In this document: positions 53,561 to 64,000 of the stretch, one piece after another
How the letters are laid out: every line of letters begins with the position of its first letter
Position numbering within the stretch: position 1 is the stretch's first letter
NCBI RefSeq assembly: GCF_003063455.1
Contig: NZ_NESN01000004.1
Span: forward strand, 1-64,000
Direction of reading: 5' to 3'
Origin: Limnohabitans parvus II-B4
Lineage (GTDB): Bacteria > Pseudomonadota > Gammaproteobacteria > Burkholderiales > Burkholderiaceae_C
DNA length: 64,000 bases
Notes under the pieces: generated by a model
Told to the model about the DNA's origin: nothing
The model's database searches: none
Seen by the model: the letters and a program-made list of their open reading frames with translations, nothing else
Program-made: the position numbers and the translations under genes

Positions 53561-53718
53561 ATTCTTTTTTTCAGTCGGAATTTGTCACAAAGAACCCGCG
53601 CTGTGTCATTCCACAAGGCTTTCAAATCAAGGTTTTGTGGAATGGCATCGAGTTCAGAGCGTCAACTTCCGGGCCCACAGTGCAGCCTCATGCGCTTTTG
53701 TTTTCAGGAGTTCTGAAC

Positions 53719-55824
53719 ATGTCCATTTTCAACAAAGTTACCAAAACCTTCCAGTGGGGCCAGCACACGGTCAAGATGGAAACCGGCGAAGTGGCTCGCC
53801 AAGCGGGCGGCGCTGTGCTGCTCGACATGGAAGGCACCGTGGTGCTGGCCACTGTCGTGGGTTCCAAGATCGCCAAAGCCGGTCAAGATTTCTTCCCCCT
53901 CACGGTGGACTACATCGAGAAGACTTACGCCGCAGGCAAGATCCCTGGCAGCTTTTTCAAGCGTGAAGCCAAGCCCAGCGAGCACGAGACCCTGACCAGC
54001 CGTCTGATCGACCGTCCGATCCGTCCTCTGTTCCCCGAAGGTTTCTACAACGACGTTCACGTGGTCATCCACACCGTGTCTTTGAACCCTGAAGTCGACG
54101 CCGACATCGCTGCGATGATCGCCGTGTCTGCCGCCTTGTCCATCTCGGGCATCCCATTCAACGGCCCCATCGGCGCCGCTCGCGTGGGTTACATCAATGG
54201 CGAATACGTCTTGAACCCCGGCCAGACCCAGCGCAAAGACAGCGTGATGGACTTGGTTGTGGCTGGTACCGAAGCCGCTGTGCTGATGGTCGAATCTGAA
54301 GCCCTGCAACTGTCCGAAGAAATCATGTTGGGCGGCGTGGTGTATGGCCATGAGCAATCCGCGATTGCCATCAACGCGATCCACGAGTTGGTGCGCGAAG
54401 CTGGAAAGCCTGTGTGGGACTGGCAAGCGCCTGCCCGCGACATGGCTTTCGAAGCCAAGCTGGCCTCTTTGGCTGAAGAAAAGCTGCGTGCGGCTTACCA
54501 GATCCGCAACAAGCAAGCCCGTACACACGCTTGCCGCGAAGCCTACGCTTCGGTCAAAGTCGCTTTGGCCGAAGAGGGCGTGGCCTTTGACAGCGTCAAG
54601 CTCGACGGCCTGATGTTCGAAATCGAAGCCCGCATCGTTCGCAGCCAGATTTTGGCGGGTGAGCCCCGTATCGATGGTCGCGACACACGCACTGTGCGCC
54701 CCATCGAAATCCGCAACAGCGTGCTGCCCCGCACACACGGCTCGGCCTTGTTCACACGTGGCGAAACCCAAGCTTTGGTGATCACCACTTTGGGCACCGA
54801 GCGCGATGCGCAGCGCATTGACGCATTGGCTGGCGAGTTCGAAGACCGCTTCATGTTCCACTACAACATGCCTCCCTTTGCCACTGGCGAAGTGGGCCGC
54901 ATGGGTTCGACCAAGCGCCGCGAAATCGGCCACGGCCGTCTGGCCAAGCGCGCTTTGGCCGCTGTGCTGCCGAGCAAAGAAGAGTTCCCTTACACCCTGC
55001 GTGTGGTGTCCGAGATCACCGAATCGAACGGTTCGTCGTCCATGGCTTCGGTCTGCGGCGGCTGCTTGTCGATGATGGACGCGGGTGTGCCAATGAAAGC
55101 CCATGTGGCCGGTATCGCCATGGGCCTGATCAAGGAAGACAACCGCTTTGCGGTGTTGACCGACATCCTGGGTGACGAAGATCACCTGGGTGATATGGAC
55201 TTCAAAGTGGCCGGTACCACCAACGGTATCACTGCACTGCAGATGGACATCAAGATCCAGGGCATCACCAAAGAAATCATGCAAGTCGCTTTGGCCCAAG
55301 CCAAAGAAGCCCGCATGCACATTCTGGGCAAGATGCAAGAAGCGATGAGCGAAGCCAACACTGAAGTGTCTGATTTCGCACCCAAGCTCTTCACCATGAA
55401 GATCAACCCCGAGAAGATCCGTGACGTGATCGGCAAAGGCGGCGCGACCATCCGTGCCCTGACCGAAGAAACCGGCTGCCAGATCAACATCTCCGAAGAC
55501 GGCACGATCACCATCGCGGCCACCGACGGCGAGAAGGCCGAGATCGCCAAGAAGCGCATCGAGCAGATCACCGCTGAAGTTGAAATCGGCAAGGTCTACG
55601 AAGGCCCTGTGACCAAGATCTTGGATTTCGGTGCTTTGATCAACCTGTTGCCAGGCAAAGACGGTTTGCTGCACATCAGCCAGATCGCCCACGAGCGCGT
55701 TGAAAAAGTGACCGACTACCTGAGCGAAGGCCAGATTGTCAAAGTCAAGGTCATGGAAACCGACGAAAAAGGCCGCATCAAGCTGTCGATGAAGGCTTTG
55801 CTGGACCGTCCTGCTCAAGGCTAA
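53719..55824 (+). CDS. pnp: Polyribonucleotide nucleotidyltransferase (PNPase)
   Basis: A 701-residue phosphorolytic 3'-5' exoribonuclease of the degradosome. Two RNase PH domains: the first at about residues 10-145 and the second at about 310-540, where catalytic-site sequence [19 protein letters not shown] and [19 protein letters not shown] text ([18 protein letters not shown]) are seen. The KH domain has [17 protein letters not shown] (GxxG loop), and the C-terminal S1 domain [33 protein letters not shown] (short: [14 protein letters not shown]). ATG 53719 has AGGAG at a good distance. E. coli Pnp has 711 residues. Confidence 0.98.
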   Translation: MSIFNKVTKTFQWGQHTVKMETGEVARQAGGAVLLDMEGTVVLATVVGSKIAKAGQDFFPLTVDYIEKTYAAGKIPGSFFKREAKPSEHETLTSRLIDRPIRPLFPEGFYNDVHVVIHTVSLNPEVDADIAAMIAVSAALSISGIPFNGPIGAARVGYINGEYVLNPGQTQRKDSVMDLVVAGTEAAVLMVESEALQLSEEIMLGGVVYGHEQSAIAINAIHELVREAGKPVWDWQAPARDMAFEAKLASLAEEKLRAAYQIRNKQARTHACREAYASVKVALAEEGVAFDSVKLDGLMFEIEARIVRSQILAGEPRIDGRDTRTVRPIEIRNSVLPRTHGSALFTRGETQALVITTLGTERDAQRIDALAGEFEDRFMFHYNMPPFATGEVGRMGSTKRREIGHGRLAKRALAAVLPSKEEFPYTLRVVSEITESNGSSSMASVCGGCLSMMDAGVPMKAHVAGIAMGLIKEDNRFAVLTDILGDEDHLGDMDFKVAGTTNGITALQMDIKIQGITKEIMQVALAQAKEARMHILGKMQEAMSEANTEVSDFAPKLFTMKINPEKIRDVIGKGGATIRALTEETGCQINISEDGTITIAATDGEKAEIAKKRIEQITAEVEIGKVYEGPVTKILDFGALINLLPGKDGLLHISQIAHERVEKVTDYLSEGQIVKVKVMETDEKGRIKLSMKALLDRPAQG

Positions 55825-55875
55825 ACAGCGTTGCTTCGGGTGATCAGCGATCACCCGACATCGCGTGGATTCACC

Positions 55876-56886
55876 ATGAACGTCATTGAAATCCAAAGCT
55901 ACGGTGCCCCTGAGGTGCTGGTCCCTGGCTCCCGCCCTGACCCCGTTGCAGGGGCAGGGGAGTTGCTCATTCGTGTTTCGGCCAGCGGCATCAACCGCCC
56001 CGACGTGCTGCAACGCTTGGGCAATTACCCTGTGCCACCCGGTGCTTCGGACATTCCGGGCCTGGAAGTCGCGGGTGTGGTGGTGTCTGGCGATGCAGCG
56101 GCTATGGCCGAGGCGGGCTTGGCTGTGGGCGACCGCGTGTGCGCTTTGGTGGCTGGTGGGGGTTATGCACAGTTGTGCGTGGCACCCGTGGCCCAATGTT
56201 TGCCAGTGCCCAAGGGCCTGACGGACATTGAAGCCGCTTCGCTGCCAGAGACGTTCTTCACAGTCTGGAGCAATGTGTTTGACCGCGGGCGCTTGCAAGC
56301 GGGTGAGACCCTGTTGATTCAGGGGGGCACCAGCGGCATCGGCGTGACCGCCATCCAAATGGCCAAAGCAGCCGGTGCGACGGTGATCGCCACGGCGGGT
56401 TCTGACGACAAATGCCAGGCTTGTCTGGCTTTGGGTGCGGACCATGCCATCAATTACAAGACCATCGACTTCGTGGCTGAGGCCAAGCGCATCACCGGCG
56501 GTGTGGGTGTGAATGTGATTCTGGATATGGTCGCGGGTGACTACGTGGCGCGTGAAGTCGAGGCCTTGGCCGAAGATGGCCGTCTGGTCATCATCGCGGT
56601 GCAAGGCGGTATCCAAAGCGAGTTCAATGCAGGCTTGGTCTTGCGTCGCCGCTTGACCATCACGGGTTCCACCCTGCGTCCGCGTCCAGTGGCTTTCAAG
56701 GCGGCAATTGCCCAGTCTTTGCTCAAAACGGTGTGGCCTTGGATTGAATCGGGCCGCATCAAGCCGGTCATCCACAGCGTGTTTGCTGCGGCAGAGGCGG
56801 GCGGTGGTTTGCCATCGGGTGCGGCGCAAGCCCATGCCTTGATGGAGACCAACCAGCATGTGGGCAAATTGGTGGTGACTTGGTGA
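55876..56886 (+). CDS. PIG3-family NAD(P)H quinone oxidoreductase (zinc-free MDR)
   Basis: A 336-residue medium-chain dehydrogenase/reductase of the quinone oxidoreductase (PIG3) group. Seen: [44 protein letters not shown] and the coenzyme loop [35 protein letters not shown] (short: [16 protein letters not shown]). There are no zinc-binding cysteines. It probably reduces quinones one electron at a time with NADPH. Its stop shares one base with the tpiA start (TGATG), so they are coupled. Confidence 0.93.
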   Translation: MNVIEIQSYGAPEVLVPGSRPDPVAGAGELLIRVSASGINRPDVLQRLGNYPVPPGASDIPGLEVAGVVVSGDAAAMAEAGLAVGDRVCALVAGGGYAQLCVAPVAQCLPVPKGLTDIEAASLPETFFTVWSNVFDRGRLQAGETLLIQGGTSGIGVTAIQMAKAAGATVIATAGSDDKCQACLALGADHAINYKTIDFVAEAKRITGGVGVNVILDMVAGDYVAREVEALAEDGRLVIIAVQGGIQSEFNAGLVLRRRLTITGSTLRPRPVAFKAAIAQSLLKTVWPWIESGRIKPVIHSVFAAAEAGGGLPSGAAQAHALMETNQHVGKLVVTW

Positions 56887-57638
56887 TGACGATGCACAGC
56901 AAGTTGATGGTCGGCAACTGGAAGATGAATGGCAGCTTGGCTGCCAATGCGTCTTTGTTGTCGGATGTGCTGGCGGCTATGGCTGATCTGCACTGCCGTT
57001 CTGCGGTATGCGTGCCCTCGGTTTATCTGGCGCAGGTGCAAAGCTTGCTCGTGGGGTCGTCCATCGGCTTGGGGGCGCAAGATGTCTCTGCCCATGACAT
57101 GGGGGCCTACACAGGAGAAGTGTCAGCCGACATGCTGCGTGATTTTGCGGTGCGCTATTGCATCGTGGGTCATTCGGAGCGCCGTCAGTACCATGCTGAG
57201 TCAGATGTGTTGGTGGCCCGCAAGGCACAGCGTGCGTTGGCTGCGGGCATTACACCCATCGTGTGTGTGGGCGAGAGCCTGTCCGAGCGCGAAGCGGGTC
57301 AGACCGAAGCTGTGGTCAAGCGCCAGTTGGCTGCGGTGATCCATGCCAATGGCCATTGCATCAGTGAAATCGTGGTGGCCTACGAACCTGTCTGGGCCAT
57401 TGGCACCGGATTGACTGCCACACCTGAGCAAGCGCAACACGTGCACGCCGTTTTGCGGGCACAGTTGCAAGCGGCATCGTCGCATGCGGATCGGGTGTCG
57501 ATTTTGTATGGCGGCAGCATGAATGCCGCCAACGCTGCCGAATTGTTGGCCCAGCCCGATGTGGACGGTGGCCTGATCGGTGGTGCGGCGCTGAAAGCGC
57601 CTGACTTTTTGTCCATGTTGAAGACCGCTTCGCGCTGA
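56886..57638 (+). CDS. tpiA: Triosephosphate isomerase
   Basis: A 250-residue TIM-barrel enzyme that interconverts dihydroxyacetone phosphate and glyceraldehyde 3-phosphate. Seen: [10 protein letters not shown] with the catalytic Lys, GHSERRQYH with the catalytic His, [12 protein letters not shown] with the catalytic Glu, and the phosphate-binding [12 protein letters not shown] and [13 protein letters not shown] 56886 overlaps the previous stop by one base; ATG 56892 is an alternative. secG follows 38 bp later, the usual Betaproteobacterial order. Confidence 0.97.
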   Translation: MTMHSKLMVGNWKMNGSLAANASLLSDVLAAMADLHCRSAVCVPSVYLAQVQSLLVGSSIGLGAQDVSAHDMGAYTGEVSADMLRDFAVRYCIVGHSERRQYHAESDVLVARKAQRALAAGITPIVCVGESLSEREAGQTEAVVKRQLAAVIHANGHCISEIVVAYEPVWAIGTGLTATPEQAQHVHAVLRAQLQAASSHADRVSILYGGSMNAANAAELLAQPDVDGGLIGGAALKAPDFLSMLKTASR

Positions 57639-57676
57639 GTCTTTGGCCCACTTTTGATTGATTTTTGGAGATACAG

Positions 57677-58063
57677 ATGAGCATGGTGTTGACTTTGATT
57701 TTGGTGGTGCAGATGTTGTCGGCCCTGGCCATGATCGGTTTGATCCTCATTCAGCATGGCAAAGGTGCTGACATGGGCGCAGCCTTTGGCAGCGGCGGTT
57801 CGGGCAGCCTGTTTGGCGCGACCGGGGGTGCCAACTTTTTGTCGCGCACCACGGCCGTTTTGGCTGCGGTATTCTTTGTGTGCACTTTGTTGTTGGCTTA
57901 TTTCAGCAACGCCCGCCCAACGGCCCCCACTGGCAGCGTCCTGGAAGGCGTCGCGGTGACGGCTCCCGCAGCGCCTGTGGACAGCAGCACTGCAGCACAA
58001 ATTCCGGGCAACGCCCCCACGGCCAAGCCTGACAACAGCGTGCCACCGGCACCCGCCAAGTAA
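57677..58063 (+). CDS. secG: Protein translocase subunit SecG
   Basis: A 128-residue inner-membrane component of the SecYEG channel. Two transmembrane helices (VLTLILVVQMLSALAMIGLILIQ, short LTLILVVQMLSAL, and AVLAAVFFVCTLLLAYF) flank the conserved QHGKGADMGAAFGSGGSGSLFGATG loop (short: GAAFGSGGSGSLFG). The C-terminal 45 residues are Ala/Pro-rich. GGAGATACAG precedes ATG 57677. Confidence 0.95.
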   Translation: MSMVLTLILVVQMLSALAMIGLILIQHGKGADMGAAFGSGGSGSLFGATGGANFLSRTTAVLAAVFFVCTLLLAYFSNARPTAPTGSVLEGVAVTAPAAPVDSSTAAQIPGNAPTAKPDNSVPPAPAK

Positions 58064-58206
58064 GCTGACATTCAGCTTTGCTGCTCTGCACAAATTTCCC
58101 GTTTTCTGAAAGGAAATGGCAGGTTTTTCGGAGTAAACTACGGGATTGTCCGGAGAGCTAAATGCATCGTTTGATGTACCTCATGCAACCTGGTCAAAAG
58201 TATCCT

Positions 58207-58291
58207 GCCGTCGTGGTGAAATTGGTAGACACGCTATCTTGAGGGGGTAGTGGCGAAAGCTGTGCGAGTTCGAGTCTCGCCGACGGCACCA
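58207..58291 (+). tRNA. tRNA-Leu (anticodon GAG)
   Basis: 85-nt class II tRNA including encoded ACCA end. Acceptor stem GCCGTCG/CGACGGC (58207-58213 with 58281-58287), D-arm TGGTGAAATTGGTAGACAC, anticodon stem CTATC/GGTAG around TTGAGGG (anticodon GAG), a long variable arm (TGGCGAAAGCTGT) and T-arm GTTCGAGTC. The position between secG and nuoA is typical of Betaproteobacteria. Confidence 0.96.
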
Positions 58292-58303
58292 GACAAACAG
58301 AAA

Positions 58304-58327
58304 AGCCCAGGTTGTAAAGCCTGGGCT
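58304..58327 (+). terminator. Hairpin after tRNA-Leu
   Basis: AGCCCAGG and CCTGGGCT form an 8-bp stem with an 8-base loop followed by ATTCATTC; the T-run is weak, so partial read-through to nuo is possible. It is 29 bp before nuoA. Confidence 0.7.
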
Positions 58328-58356
58328 ATTCATTCGGTGATACCGTCAGTCTCAAG

Positions 58357-58716
58357 ATGAACCTCGAACAATACCTCCCCATTCTCTTGTTCATTTTGGT
58401 CGGCATTGCTGTCGGCATCATTCCCCAGGTTTTGGGCTACATCCTTGGCCCCAACCGACCTGACGCGGAAAAAAATTCCCCCTATGAGTGCGGCTTTGAG
58501 GCTTTTGAAGACGCTCGCATGAAGTTCGATGTGCGCTACTACCTGGTGGCCATCTTGTTCATCTTGTTCGATCTGGAAATCGCGTTCCTGTTTCCTTGGG
58601 CTGTGGCGCTCAAGGAAGTGGGTGTGGCGGGCTTTGTGGCCGTGGTGATTTTCCTGGCCATTCTGGTCGTGGGCTTTGTCTACGAGTGGAAAAAAGGCGC
58701 TCTGGACTGGGAATGA
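58357..58716 (+). CDS. nuoA: NADH-quinone oxidoreductase subunit A
   Basis: A 119-residue membrane subunit of complex I with three helices. Seen: the conserved [41 protein letters not shown] (short: [32 protein letters not shown]), which lines the quinone channel. First gene of nuoABCDEFG. No strong promoter was found in the 30 bp between the terminator and the ATG, so the promoter may lie further upstream. Confidence 0.98.
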   Translation: MNLEQYLPILLFILVGIAVGIIPQVLGYILGPNRPDAEKNSPYECGFEAFEDARMKFDVRYYLVAILFILFDLEIAFLFPWAVALKEVGVAGFVAVVIFLAILVVGFVYEWKKGALDWE

Positions 58717-58759
58717 TCTTGTCAAACACAACAGCATTCAGCCTGCTTAAGGACTCAAA

Positions 58760-59239
58760 ATGATTGAAGGCGTGATGAAAGAAGGCTTCATCACCACGAG
58801 TTACGACTCGGTGGTGAATTGGGCCAAGACCGGCTCGCTCTGGCCCATGACCTTTGGTCTGGCGTGCTGCGCGGTTGAAATGATGCATTCGGCGACCGCC
58901 CGTTACGACTTGGCCCGCTTTGGTGCTGAAGTTTTTCGTGCCAGCCCACGCCAAGCCGATTTGATGATCGTGGCCGGAACCCTGTGTAACAAGATGGCCC
59001 CGGCCTTGCGCAAGGTCTATGACCAAATGTCCGAGCCGCGCTGGGTGATCTCCATGGGGTCGTGTGCCAATGGCGGGGGTTATTACCACTACAGCTATTC
59101 GGTGGTTCGCGGTTGCGACCGCATTGTGCCAGTCGATGTGTATGTGCCGGGTTGCCCGCCGACAGCCGAAGCGCTGATCTACGGCATCATCCAGCTGCAG
59201 CAAAAAATCCGCCGCACGCACACCATTGCGCGTGCTTGA
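58760..59239 (+). CDS. nuoB: NADH-quinone oxidoreductase subunit B
   Basis: A 159-residue peripheral subunit that holds the N2 [4Fe-4S] cluster. Cysteines in [11 protein letters not shown] (two adjacent), [36 protein letters not shown] (short: [26 protein letters not shown]) form the cluster site. It accepts electrons from NuoI and passes them to quinone. Confidence 0.98.
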   Translation: MIEGVMKEGFITTSYDSVVNWAKTGSLWPMTFGLACCAVEMMHSATARYDLARFGAEVFRASPRQADLMIVAGTLCNKMAPALRKVYDQMSEPRWVISMGSCANGGGYYHYSYSVVRGCDRIVPVDVYVPGCPPTAEALIYGIIQLQQKIRRTHTIARA

Positions 59240-59252
59240 GGGAAAGAAGACG

Positions 59253-59861
59253 ATGACCGATTTCGCCATCCGCCCCGAAGACCTGCAAGACACCTTGGCT
59301 GCGGCTTTGGGTGATCGGGTTCAAAGTATTTCGATCGCTCTGGGGGAGGTCGCTGTTCATGTGAACGCGCAGCATTACCTGAGCGTGATGCAGACCCTGC
59401 GCGATGCCGCTGGCTGCCAATTCGAACAAATGATTGACTTGGCTGGTGTGGACTATTCCGCTTACCGCGAAGTCGGCACCGACGGCCCCCGCTTTGGCGT
59501 CACCGTGCACCTGCTGTCGGTCAGCCTGAACCAGCGCGTGCGCGTCAAAGTGCTGTGCCCAGACGATGATCTGCCTTTGGTGGCGTCTGTCAACGACCTC
59601 TGGAACTCGGCCAATTGGTACGAGCGCGAAGCCTTTGACCTGTACGGCATCGTGTTTGAAGGTCACAACGATCTGCGCCGCATCTTGACTGACTACGGTT
59701 TCATTGGCCATCCGTTCCGCAAAGACTTCCCGCTGTCGGGTCACGTCGAAATGCGTTACGACGCCGAGCGCAAGCGTGTGATTTATGAGCCCGTGAGCAT
59801 TGAGCCACGCGAAATCACGCCTCGCATCATCCGCGAAGAAAACTATGGAGGCCTGAACTGA
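59253..59861 (+). CDS. nuoC: NADH-quinone oxidoreductase subunit C
   Basis: A 202-residue 30-kDa subunit, separate from NuoD as in Betaproteobacteria (in E. coli NuoCD is fused). The signature [37 protein letters not shown] (short: [26 protein letters not shown]) is seen. ATG 59253 is preferred to the earlier frame starting 59226, which overlaps nuoB. Confidence 0.96.
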   Translation: MTDFAIRPEDLQDTLAAALGDRVQSISIALGEVAVHVNAQHYLSVMQTLRDAAGCQFEQMIDLAGVDYSAYREVGTDGPRFGVTVHLLSVSLNQRVRVKVLCPDDDLPLVASVNDLWNSANWYEREAFDLYGIVFEGHNDLRRILTDYGFIGHPFRKDFPLSGHVEMRYDAERKRVIYEPVSIEPREITPRIIREENYGGLN

Positions 59862-59862
59862 T

Positions 59863-61116
59863 ATGGCCGAAATCAAGAATTACACGCTGAACTTCGGTCC
59901 ACAGCACCCGGCTGCGCACGGTGTGCTGCGCTTGGTGCTCGAGCTGGACGGCGAGGTCGTGCAACGCGCCGATCCGCACATCGGTTTGTTGCACCGTGCC
60001 ACTGAAAAGCTGGCCGAAAGCAAAACCTATATCCAGTCCTTGCCCTACATGGACCGACTGGATTACGTGTCGATGATGTGCAACGAGCACGCTTACTGCC
60101 TGGCCATCGAAAAGATGCTGGGCCTGGAAGTGCCGATGCGTGCGCAGTACATCCGCGTGATGTTCTCCGAAATCACCCGCATCCTGAACCACCTCATGTG
60201 GCTCGGTTCGCACGGCAACGATTGCGGCAGCTCCACCATCCTGATCTACACCTTCCGCGAGCGTGAAGACCTGTTCGACATGTACGAGGCCGTTTCTGGC
60301 GCGCGCATGCACGCAGCCTATTTCCGTCCCGGTGGCGTGTACCGCGATCTGCCTGACAGCATGCCGCAGTACAAGGTTAGCAAGATCAAGAACGCCAAGG
60401 CCATCGAGCAGCTCAACAAGAACCGCAACGGTTCCTTGCTGGACTTCATCGACGACTTTACGCAGCGCTTCCCCAAGTGCGTGGACGAGTACGAAACCCT
60501 GCTGACCGACAACCGAATCTGGAAGCAGCGTACCGTCGGCATTGGCGTCGTGCCACCTGAGCGCGCTCTGAATTTGGGCATGACCGGCCCCATGCTGCGC
60601 GGCTCGGGCATTGCCTGGGACTTGCGTAAAAAGCAGCCCTACGATGCGTACGACCAAGTCGAGTTTGACGTGCCCGTGGGCAAGACCGGTGACAGCTACG
60701 ACCGCTATTTGGTCCGAATGGCCGAGATGCGCGAGTCGAACCGCATCATCCAGCAGTGCGTTGCGTGGCTGCGTGCCAACCCAGGTCCGGTCATCACCGA
60801 CAACCACAAGGTGGCACCGCCATCTCGCGAAGGCATGAAGTCCAACATGGAAGACTTGATCCACCATTTCAAGCTCTTCACCGAAGGTTTTCATGTGCCC
60901 GAAGGTGAGGCCTACGCAGCAGTCGAACACCCCAAGGGTGAGTTCGGCATCTACATGGTCAGTGACGGTGCCAACAAGCCTTACCGCCTCAAAATTCGCG
61001 CCCCGGGCTTCGCCCATCTGGCCACCCTCGATGAAATGGCCCGAGGCCACATGCTGGCCGATGCGGTCGCGATCATCGGGACCATGGACATCGTTTTTGG
61101 AGAGATTGACCGATGA
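59863..61116 (+). CDS. nuoD: NADH-quinone oxidoreductase subunit D
   Basis: A 417-residue 49-kDa subunit that forms the quinone pocket with NuoB. Seen: [36 protein letters not shown] and the C-terminal DIVFGEIDR. The NuoD histidine and tyrosine of the quinone site are in the GPQHPAAHG and [17 protein letters not shown] stretches (short: [12 protein letters not shown]). Confidence 0.98.
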   Translation: MAEIKNYTLNFGPQHPAAHGVLRLVLELDGEVVQRADPHIGLLHRATEKLAESKTYIQSLPYMDRLDYVSMMCNEHAYCLAIEKMLGLEVPMRAQYIRVMFSEITRILNHLMWLGSHGNDCGSSTILIYTFREREDLFDMYEAVSGARMHAAYFRPGGVYRDLPDSMPQYKVSKIKNAKAIEQLNKNRNGSLLDFIDDFTQRFPKCVDEYETLLTDNRIWKQRTVGIGVVPPERALNLGMTGPMLRGSGIAWDLRKKQPYDAYDQVEFDVPVGKTGDSYDRYLVRMAEMRESNRIIQQCVAWLRANPGPVITDNHKVAPPSREGMKSNMEDLIHHFKLFTEGFHVPEGEAYAAVEHPKGEFGIYMVSDGANKPYRLKIRAPGFAHLATLDEMARGHMLADAVAIIGTMDIVFGEIDR

Positions 61117-61601
61117 TCTCTGAGTCAACCAAAGCACGCTTTGCGCGTGAAGTCGCCAAGTTTCCTGCAGAACAAAAGCAGTCGGCCGTCATGGCTTGCC
61201 TGTCGATCGTGCAGCAAGAACAAGGCTGGGTCAGCCCCGACAGTGAGCTAGTCGTGGCCGAAGTTTTGGGCATGCCCGTGATGGCCGTGCACGAAGTCAC
61301 CACCTTCTACAACATGTACAACCAAAAGCCGGTGGGCAAGTTCAAGCTGAACGTCTGCACCAACCTGCCTTGCCAGTTGCGTGGCGGTGCTCAGGCGCTG
61401 GCCCATCTGGAGCACAAATTGGGTGTGCACGCCGGTGAAACCACCGCAGATGGCTTGTTCACATTGCAACCCAGCGAATGCCAAGGTGCTTGCGCAGATG
61501 CACCCGTGCTCTTGGTCAATGACCGCCACATGTGCAGCTTCATGAGCCACGAAAAATTGGACCAACTCGTCGACAGCCTGAAGAAAGCAGAGGCCGCCTG
61601 A
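61113..61601 (+). CDS. nuoE: NADH-quinone oxidoreductase subunit E
   Basis: A 162-residue 24-kDa subunit with a [2Fe-2S] cluster. The four cysteines are in [13 protein letters not shown] and [18 protein letters not shown] (short: CTNLPC, ECQGAC). Its start overlaps nuoD by 4 bp and its stop shares one base with the nuoF start. Confidence 0.97.
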   Translation: MISESTKARFAREVAKFPAEQKQSAVMACLSIVQQEQGWVSPDSELVVAEVLGMPVMAVHEVTTFYNMYNQKPVGKFKLNVCTNLPCQLRGGAQALAHLEHKLGVHAGETTADGLFTLQPSECQGACADAPVLLVNDRHMCSFMSHEKLDQLVDSLKKAEAA

Positions 61602-63001
61602 TGAAAGTCGAACAAATCCTGAGCCAATTCCAGGCCACCGGCGTCGAAACTTGCTTCCATGATCGCCACATCAATCCGCAAATTTATGCGGGTCTGAATG
61701 GCCAAAACTGGGGCATCAAAGACTACGAAGCACGCGGTGGCTATGCCGCATTGCGCAAAATCTTGGGCAAAGATGGCAGTGCGCCGAACGCTGAAACAGG
61801 CGTGGCGGGCATGACACAAGACCAAGTGATCGCCACCGTCAAAGAGTCCGGTCTGCGTGGTCGCGGCGGTGCGGGCTTCCCCACGGGTTTGAAGTGGAGC
61901 TTCATGCCCCGCCAGTTCCCCGGTCAAAAGTATTTGGTCTGCAACTCGGACGAAGGCGAACCGGGCACGTGCAAAGACCGTGACATCATGGAGTACAACC
62001 CCCACACGGTGATCGAAGGCATGATCATCGCCGCTTATGCCATGGGCATCAGCGTGGGCTACAACTACATCCACGGCGAAATTTTCCACACCTACGAGCG
62101 CTTTGAAGCGGCTCTGGAGGAAGCCCGTGCAGCAGGCTACTTGGGTAACAACATTTTGGGCAGCACCTTCAGCTTCCAGTTGCACGCCTCGCACGGTTTT
62201 GGCGCATACATCTGCGGCGAAGAAACCGCCTTGCTCGAATCGCTCGAAGGCAAAAAAGGTCAGCCACGCTTCAAGCCGCCGTTTCCAGCCAGCTTTGGTT
62301 TGTACGGCAAGCCCACCACGATCAACAACACCGAGACCTTCGCAGCGGTGCCTTGGATCATCCGCAACGGTGGTCAGGCGTATCTGGAATGTGGCAAGCC
62401 CAACAACGGCGGCACCAAGATCTTCTCGGTCAGTGGTGACGTCGAGCGTCCTGGTAACTACGAAGTGCCCATGGGCACACCGTTTGCCAAGCTGCTCGAA
62501 CTTGCTGGCGGCGTGCGCGGTGGCCGCAAGCTCAAGGCCGTGATCCCCGGCGGCTCGTCTTCTCCGGTTGTTCCCGCCGATTTGATGATGAAGCTCACCA
62601 TGGACTACGACAGCATCGCCAAAGAAGGCGGCTCGATGTTGGGTTCGGGCGCGGTGATCGTCATGGACGAAACCCGTTGCATGGTCAAGGCCTTGGCGCG
62701 TTTGTCTTACTTTTACTCGCACGAGTCCTGTGGCCAATGCACGCCTTGCCGTGAAGGCACGGGCTGGCTGTGGCGCATGGTCGATCGCATTGAAAACGGC
62801 CAGGGCCGTGCCAGCGACATCGACATGCTTGACAGTGTGGCTGGCAACATCATGGGCCGCACGATTTGCGCCTTGGGCGACGCAGCGGCCATGCCGGTGC
62901 GCGGCATGCTCAAGCATTTCCGTCACGAATTTGTACACCTCATCGAGCACAAGACCTCCATGGTCGGTGCCGATGCAACAACGGTGAAGACCCATGGTTG
63001 A
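61601..63001 (+). CDS. nuoF: NADH-quinone oxidoreductase subunit F
   Basis: A 466-residue 51-kDa subunit that binds NADH and FMN. Seen: [19 protein letters not shown] for [35 protein letters not shown] and the N3 cluster cysteines in [16 protein letters not shown] with [19 protein letters not shown] 61601 starts right at the nuoE stop (TGATG); the upstream part of the open frame overlaps nuoE. Confidence 0.97.
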   Translation: MKVEQILSQFQATGVETCFHDRHINPQIYAGLNGQNWGIKDYEARGGYAALRKILGKDGSAPNAETGVAGMTQDQVIATVKESGLRGRGGAGFPTGLKWSFMPRQFPGQKYLVCNSDEGEPGTCKDRDIMEYNPHTVIEGMIIAAYAMGISVGYNYIHGEIFHTYERFEAALEEARAAGYLGNNILGSTFSFQLHASHGFGAYICGEETALLESLEGKKGQPRFKPPFPASFGLYGKPTTINNTETFAAVPWIIRNGGQAYLECGKPNNGGTKIFSVSGDVERPGNYEVPMGTPFAKLLELAGGVRGGRKLKAVIPGGSSSPVVPADLMMKLTMDYDSIAKEGGSMLGSGAVIVMDETRCMVKALARLSYFYSHESCGQCTPCREGTGWLWRMVDRIENGQGRASDIDMLDSVAGNIMGRTICALGDAAAMPVRGMLKHFRHEFVHLIEHKTSMVGADATTVKTHG

Positions 63002-64000
63002 AATAGAACTCGACGGTCAGAAAGTGGAAGTTGTCGAAGGCAGCATGGTCATGCATGCCGCTGAAAAGGCCGGCACCTACATCCCGCATTTCTGCTACCA
63101 CAAGAAACTCTCCATCGCGGCGAACTGCCGCATGTGCTTGGTTGAGGTCGAAAAGGCCCCCAAGCCCATGCCCGCCTGCGCCACGCCCGTGACGCAAGGC
63201 ATGATCGTGCGCACCAAGAGCGACCGGGCCATCGCCGCCCAGAAGTCGGTCATGGAGTTCTTGCTCATCAACCACCCGCTCGATTGCCCGATTTGCGACC
63301 AAGGCGGTGAATGCCAGTTGCAAGACTTGGCTGTGGGTTACGGCGGCACGACCTCGCGCTACGAAGAAGAAAAGCGCGTGGTCTTCCACAAAGAAGTGGG
63401 CCCGCTGATCTCCATGGAAGAGATGAGCCGCTGCATCCACTGCACACGTTGCGTTCGTTTCGGTCAGGAAGTGGCCGGTGCCATGGAGCTGGGCATGTCC
63501 CACCGTGGCGAGCATGCCGAGATCGAAACCTTCTTGGGTCAGACCATCGATTCCGAACTGTCGGGCAACATGATCGACATCTGCCCCGTGGGGGCTTTGA
63601 CCAGCAAGCCGTTCCGCTACCACGCCCGGACGTGGGAGCTGTCGCGCCGCAAGTCGGTGGCCGCCCACGATTCCTCGGGTGCCAACCTGATCGTGCAGGT
63701 CAAAAACAACCAGGTCATGCGTGTCGTGCCTCTGGAAAATGAAGATGTCAACGAGTGCTGGATCGCCGACCGCGACCGTTTCTCGTACGAAGCCCTGAAC
63801 GGCACTGACCGCTTGACCCAGCCCATGCTCAAGCAAGGTGGCGAGTGGAAAGAAGTTGACTGGCAGACCGCGCTCGAGTATGTGGCCAATGGCTTGCGCA
63901 ACATCCAGCGCGACCATGGTGCCAACAGCATCGGCGCACTGGTCAGCCCGCACAGCACCGTTGAAGAGATTTACCTGGCCGGCGCTTTGGTGCACGGCCT
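62994..64000 (+). CDS. nuoG: NADH-quinone oxidoreductase subunit G (3' end outside window)
   Basis: The first 335 residues of the 75-kDa subunit, overlapping nuoF by 8 bp. Cluster ligands: N1b [2Fe-2S] in [20 protein letters not shown] and PACATPV, N4/N5 ligands [18 protein letters not shown] and [10 protein letters not shown], and [27 protein letters not shown] (short: [18 protein letters not shown]). After about residue 225 begins the molybdopterin-oxidoreductase-like domain ([13 protein letters not shown]). The gene continues past the window. Confidence 0.98.
   Translation, partial: MVEIELDGQKVEVVEGSMVMHAAEKAGTYIPHFCYHKKLSIAANCRMCLVEVEKAPKPMPACATPVTQGMIVRTKSDRAIAAQKSVMEFLLINHPLDCPICDQGGECQLQDLAVGYGGTTSRYEEEKRVVFHKEVGPLISMEEMSRCIHCTRCVRFGQEVAGAMELGMSHRGEHAEIETFLGQTIDSELSGNMIDICPVGALTSKPFRYHARTWELSRRKSVAAHDSSGANLIVQVKNNQVMRVVPLENEDVNECWIADRDRFSYEALNGTDRLTQPMLKQGGEWKEVDWQTALEYVANGLRNIQRDHGANSIGALVSPHSTVEEIYLAGALVHG

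Noticed and set aside
53704..56859. A 1051-codon open frame on the minus strand
   Set aside because: It lies entirely opposite pnp and the quinone oxidoreductase gene. It is a shadow of GC-rich third-position bias, with His/Gln/Gly-rich low-complexity translation and no family features.

Overview
The window is a 64 kb piece of a GC-rich bacterial chromosome, most likely from a member of the Burkholderiales (Comamonadaceae, Limnohabitans/Rhodoferax-like). This rests on the gene families seen: LigAB, a Bug-type tripartite-tricarboxylate binding protein, a TAXI-TRAP transporter, a TIGR03643 protein, recC-recB-recD order, and tpiA-secG-tRNA-Leu-nuoABCDEFG order. No database search was possible, so the taxonomy is inference. 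No phage, insertion sequence, CRISPR array or rRNA was seen; the region looks like core and catabolic chromosome.

Layout. 1-3450: aromatic catabolism, with a 3-hydroxybenzoate 6-monooxygenase-like flavoprotein (cut by the window edge), a LysR regulator and divergent ligA-ligB (protocatechuate-type 4,5-ring cleavage). 3756-5871: a 32-bp TetR-type operator palindrome and paaZ (phenylacetate pathway ring opening). 5986-6600: a methyltransferase. 6669-11516: a compact operon behind a perfect 24-bp palindrome, encoding a stand-alone biotinyl carrier, GntR regulator, family III CoA-transferase, Bug binding protein and acyl-CoA carboxyltransferase, but no biotin carboxylase; this is the most unusual system in the window. 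11554-19627: housekeeping genes (ykgJ-like, rpoD, mog, darP/yjgA, pmbA, a DMT transporter, yqeY, rpsU). 19628-26876: a type Vd patatin autotransporter, a YhiN flavoprotein, cobA, ybiB, a ModA-like protein and tsaD. 26926-27214: a 12-unit, 19-bp tandem repeat between two REP-like hairpins.

27299-35579: a LivK-like binding protein, a thermonuclease, a PsiF protein, an MFS transporter, a transglutaminase-like protein, an SOS-box-controlled cho nuclease, a Stealth-family phosphotransferase, a TIGR03643 protein and dadA. 35750-39015: a TAXI-TRAP transporter with several hairpins between binding protein and permease. 39151-41688: a membrane-anchored Mrr-like protein, a cysteine-free glutaredoxin-fold protein, an unknown protein, a flavin reductase and a secreted protein of six 16-residue repeats. 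41976-51270: recCBD. 51342-53032: a small secreted protein, an aminotransferase and repeat remnants. 53242-58291: rpsO, pnp, quinone oxidoreductase, tpiA, secG and tRNA-Leu(GAG). 58357-64000: the start of the complex I operon, nuoA to nuoG (nuoG cut by the window end).

How the parts work together. Ring-cleavage and phenylacetate genes feed aromatic carbon to central metabolism. Three solute-binding protein systems (Bug, LivK-like, TAXI-TRAP) indicate scavenging of organic acids or amino acids. recCBD and the LexA-boxed cho are the DNA repair component. Small inverted repeats of at least two families sit in gaps between genes and account for much of the non-coding DNA.
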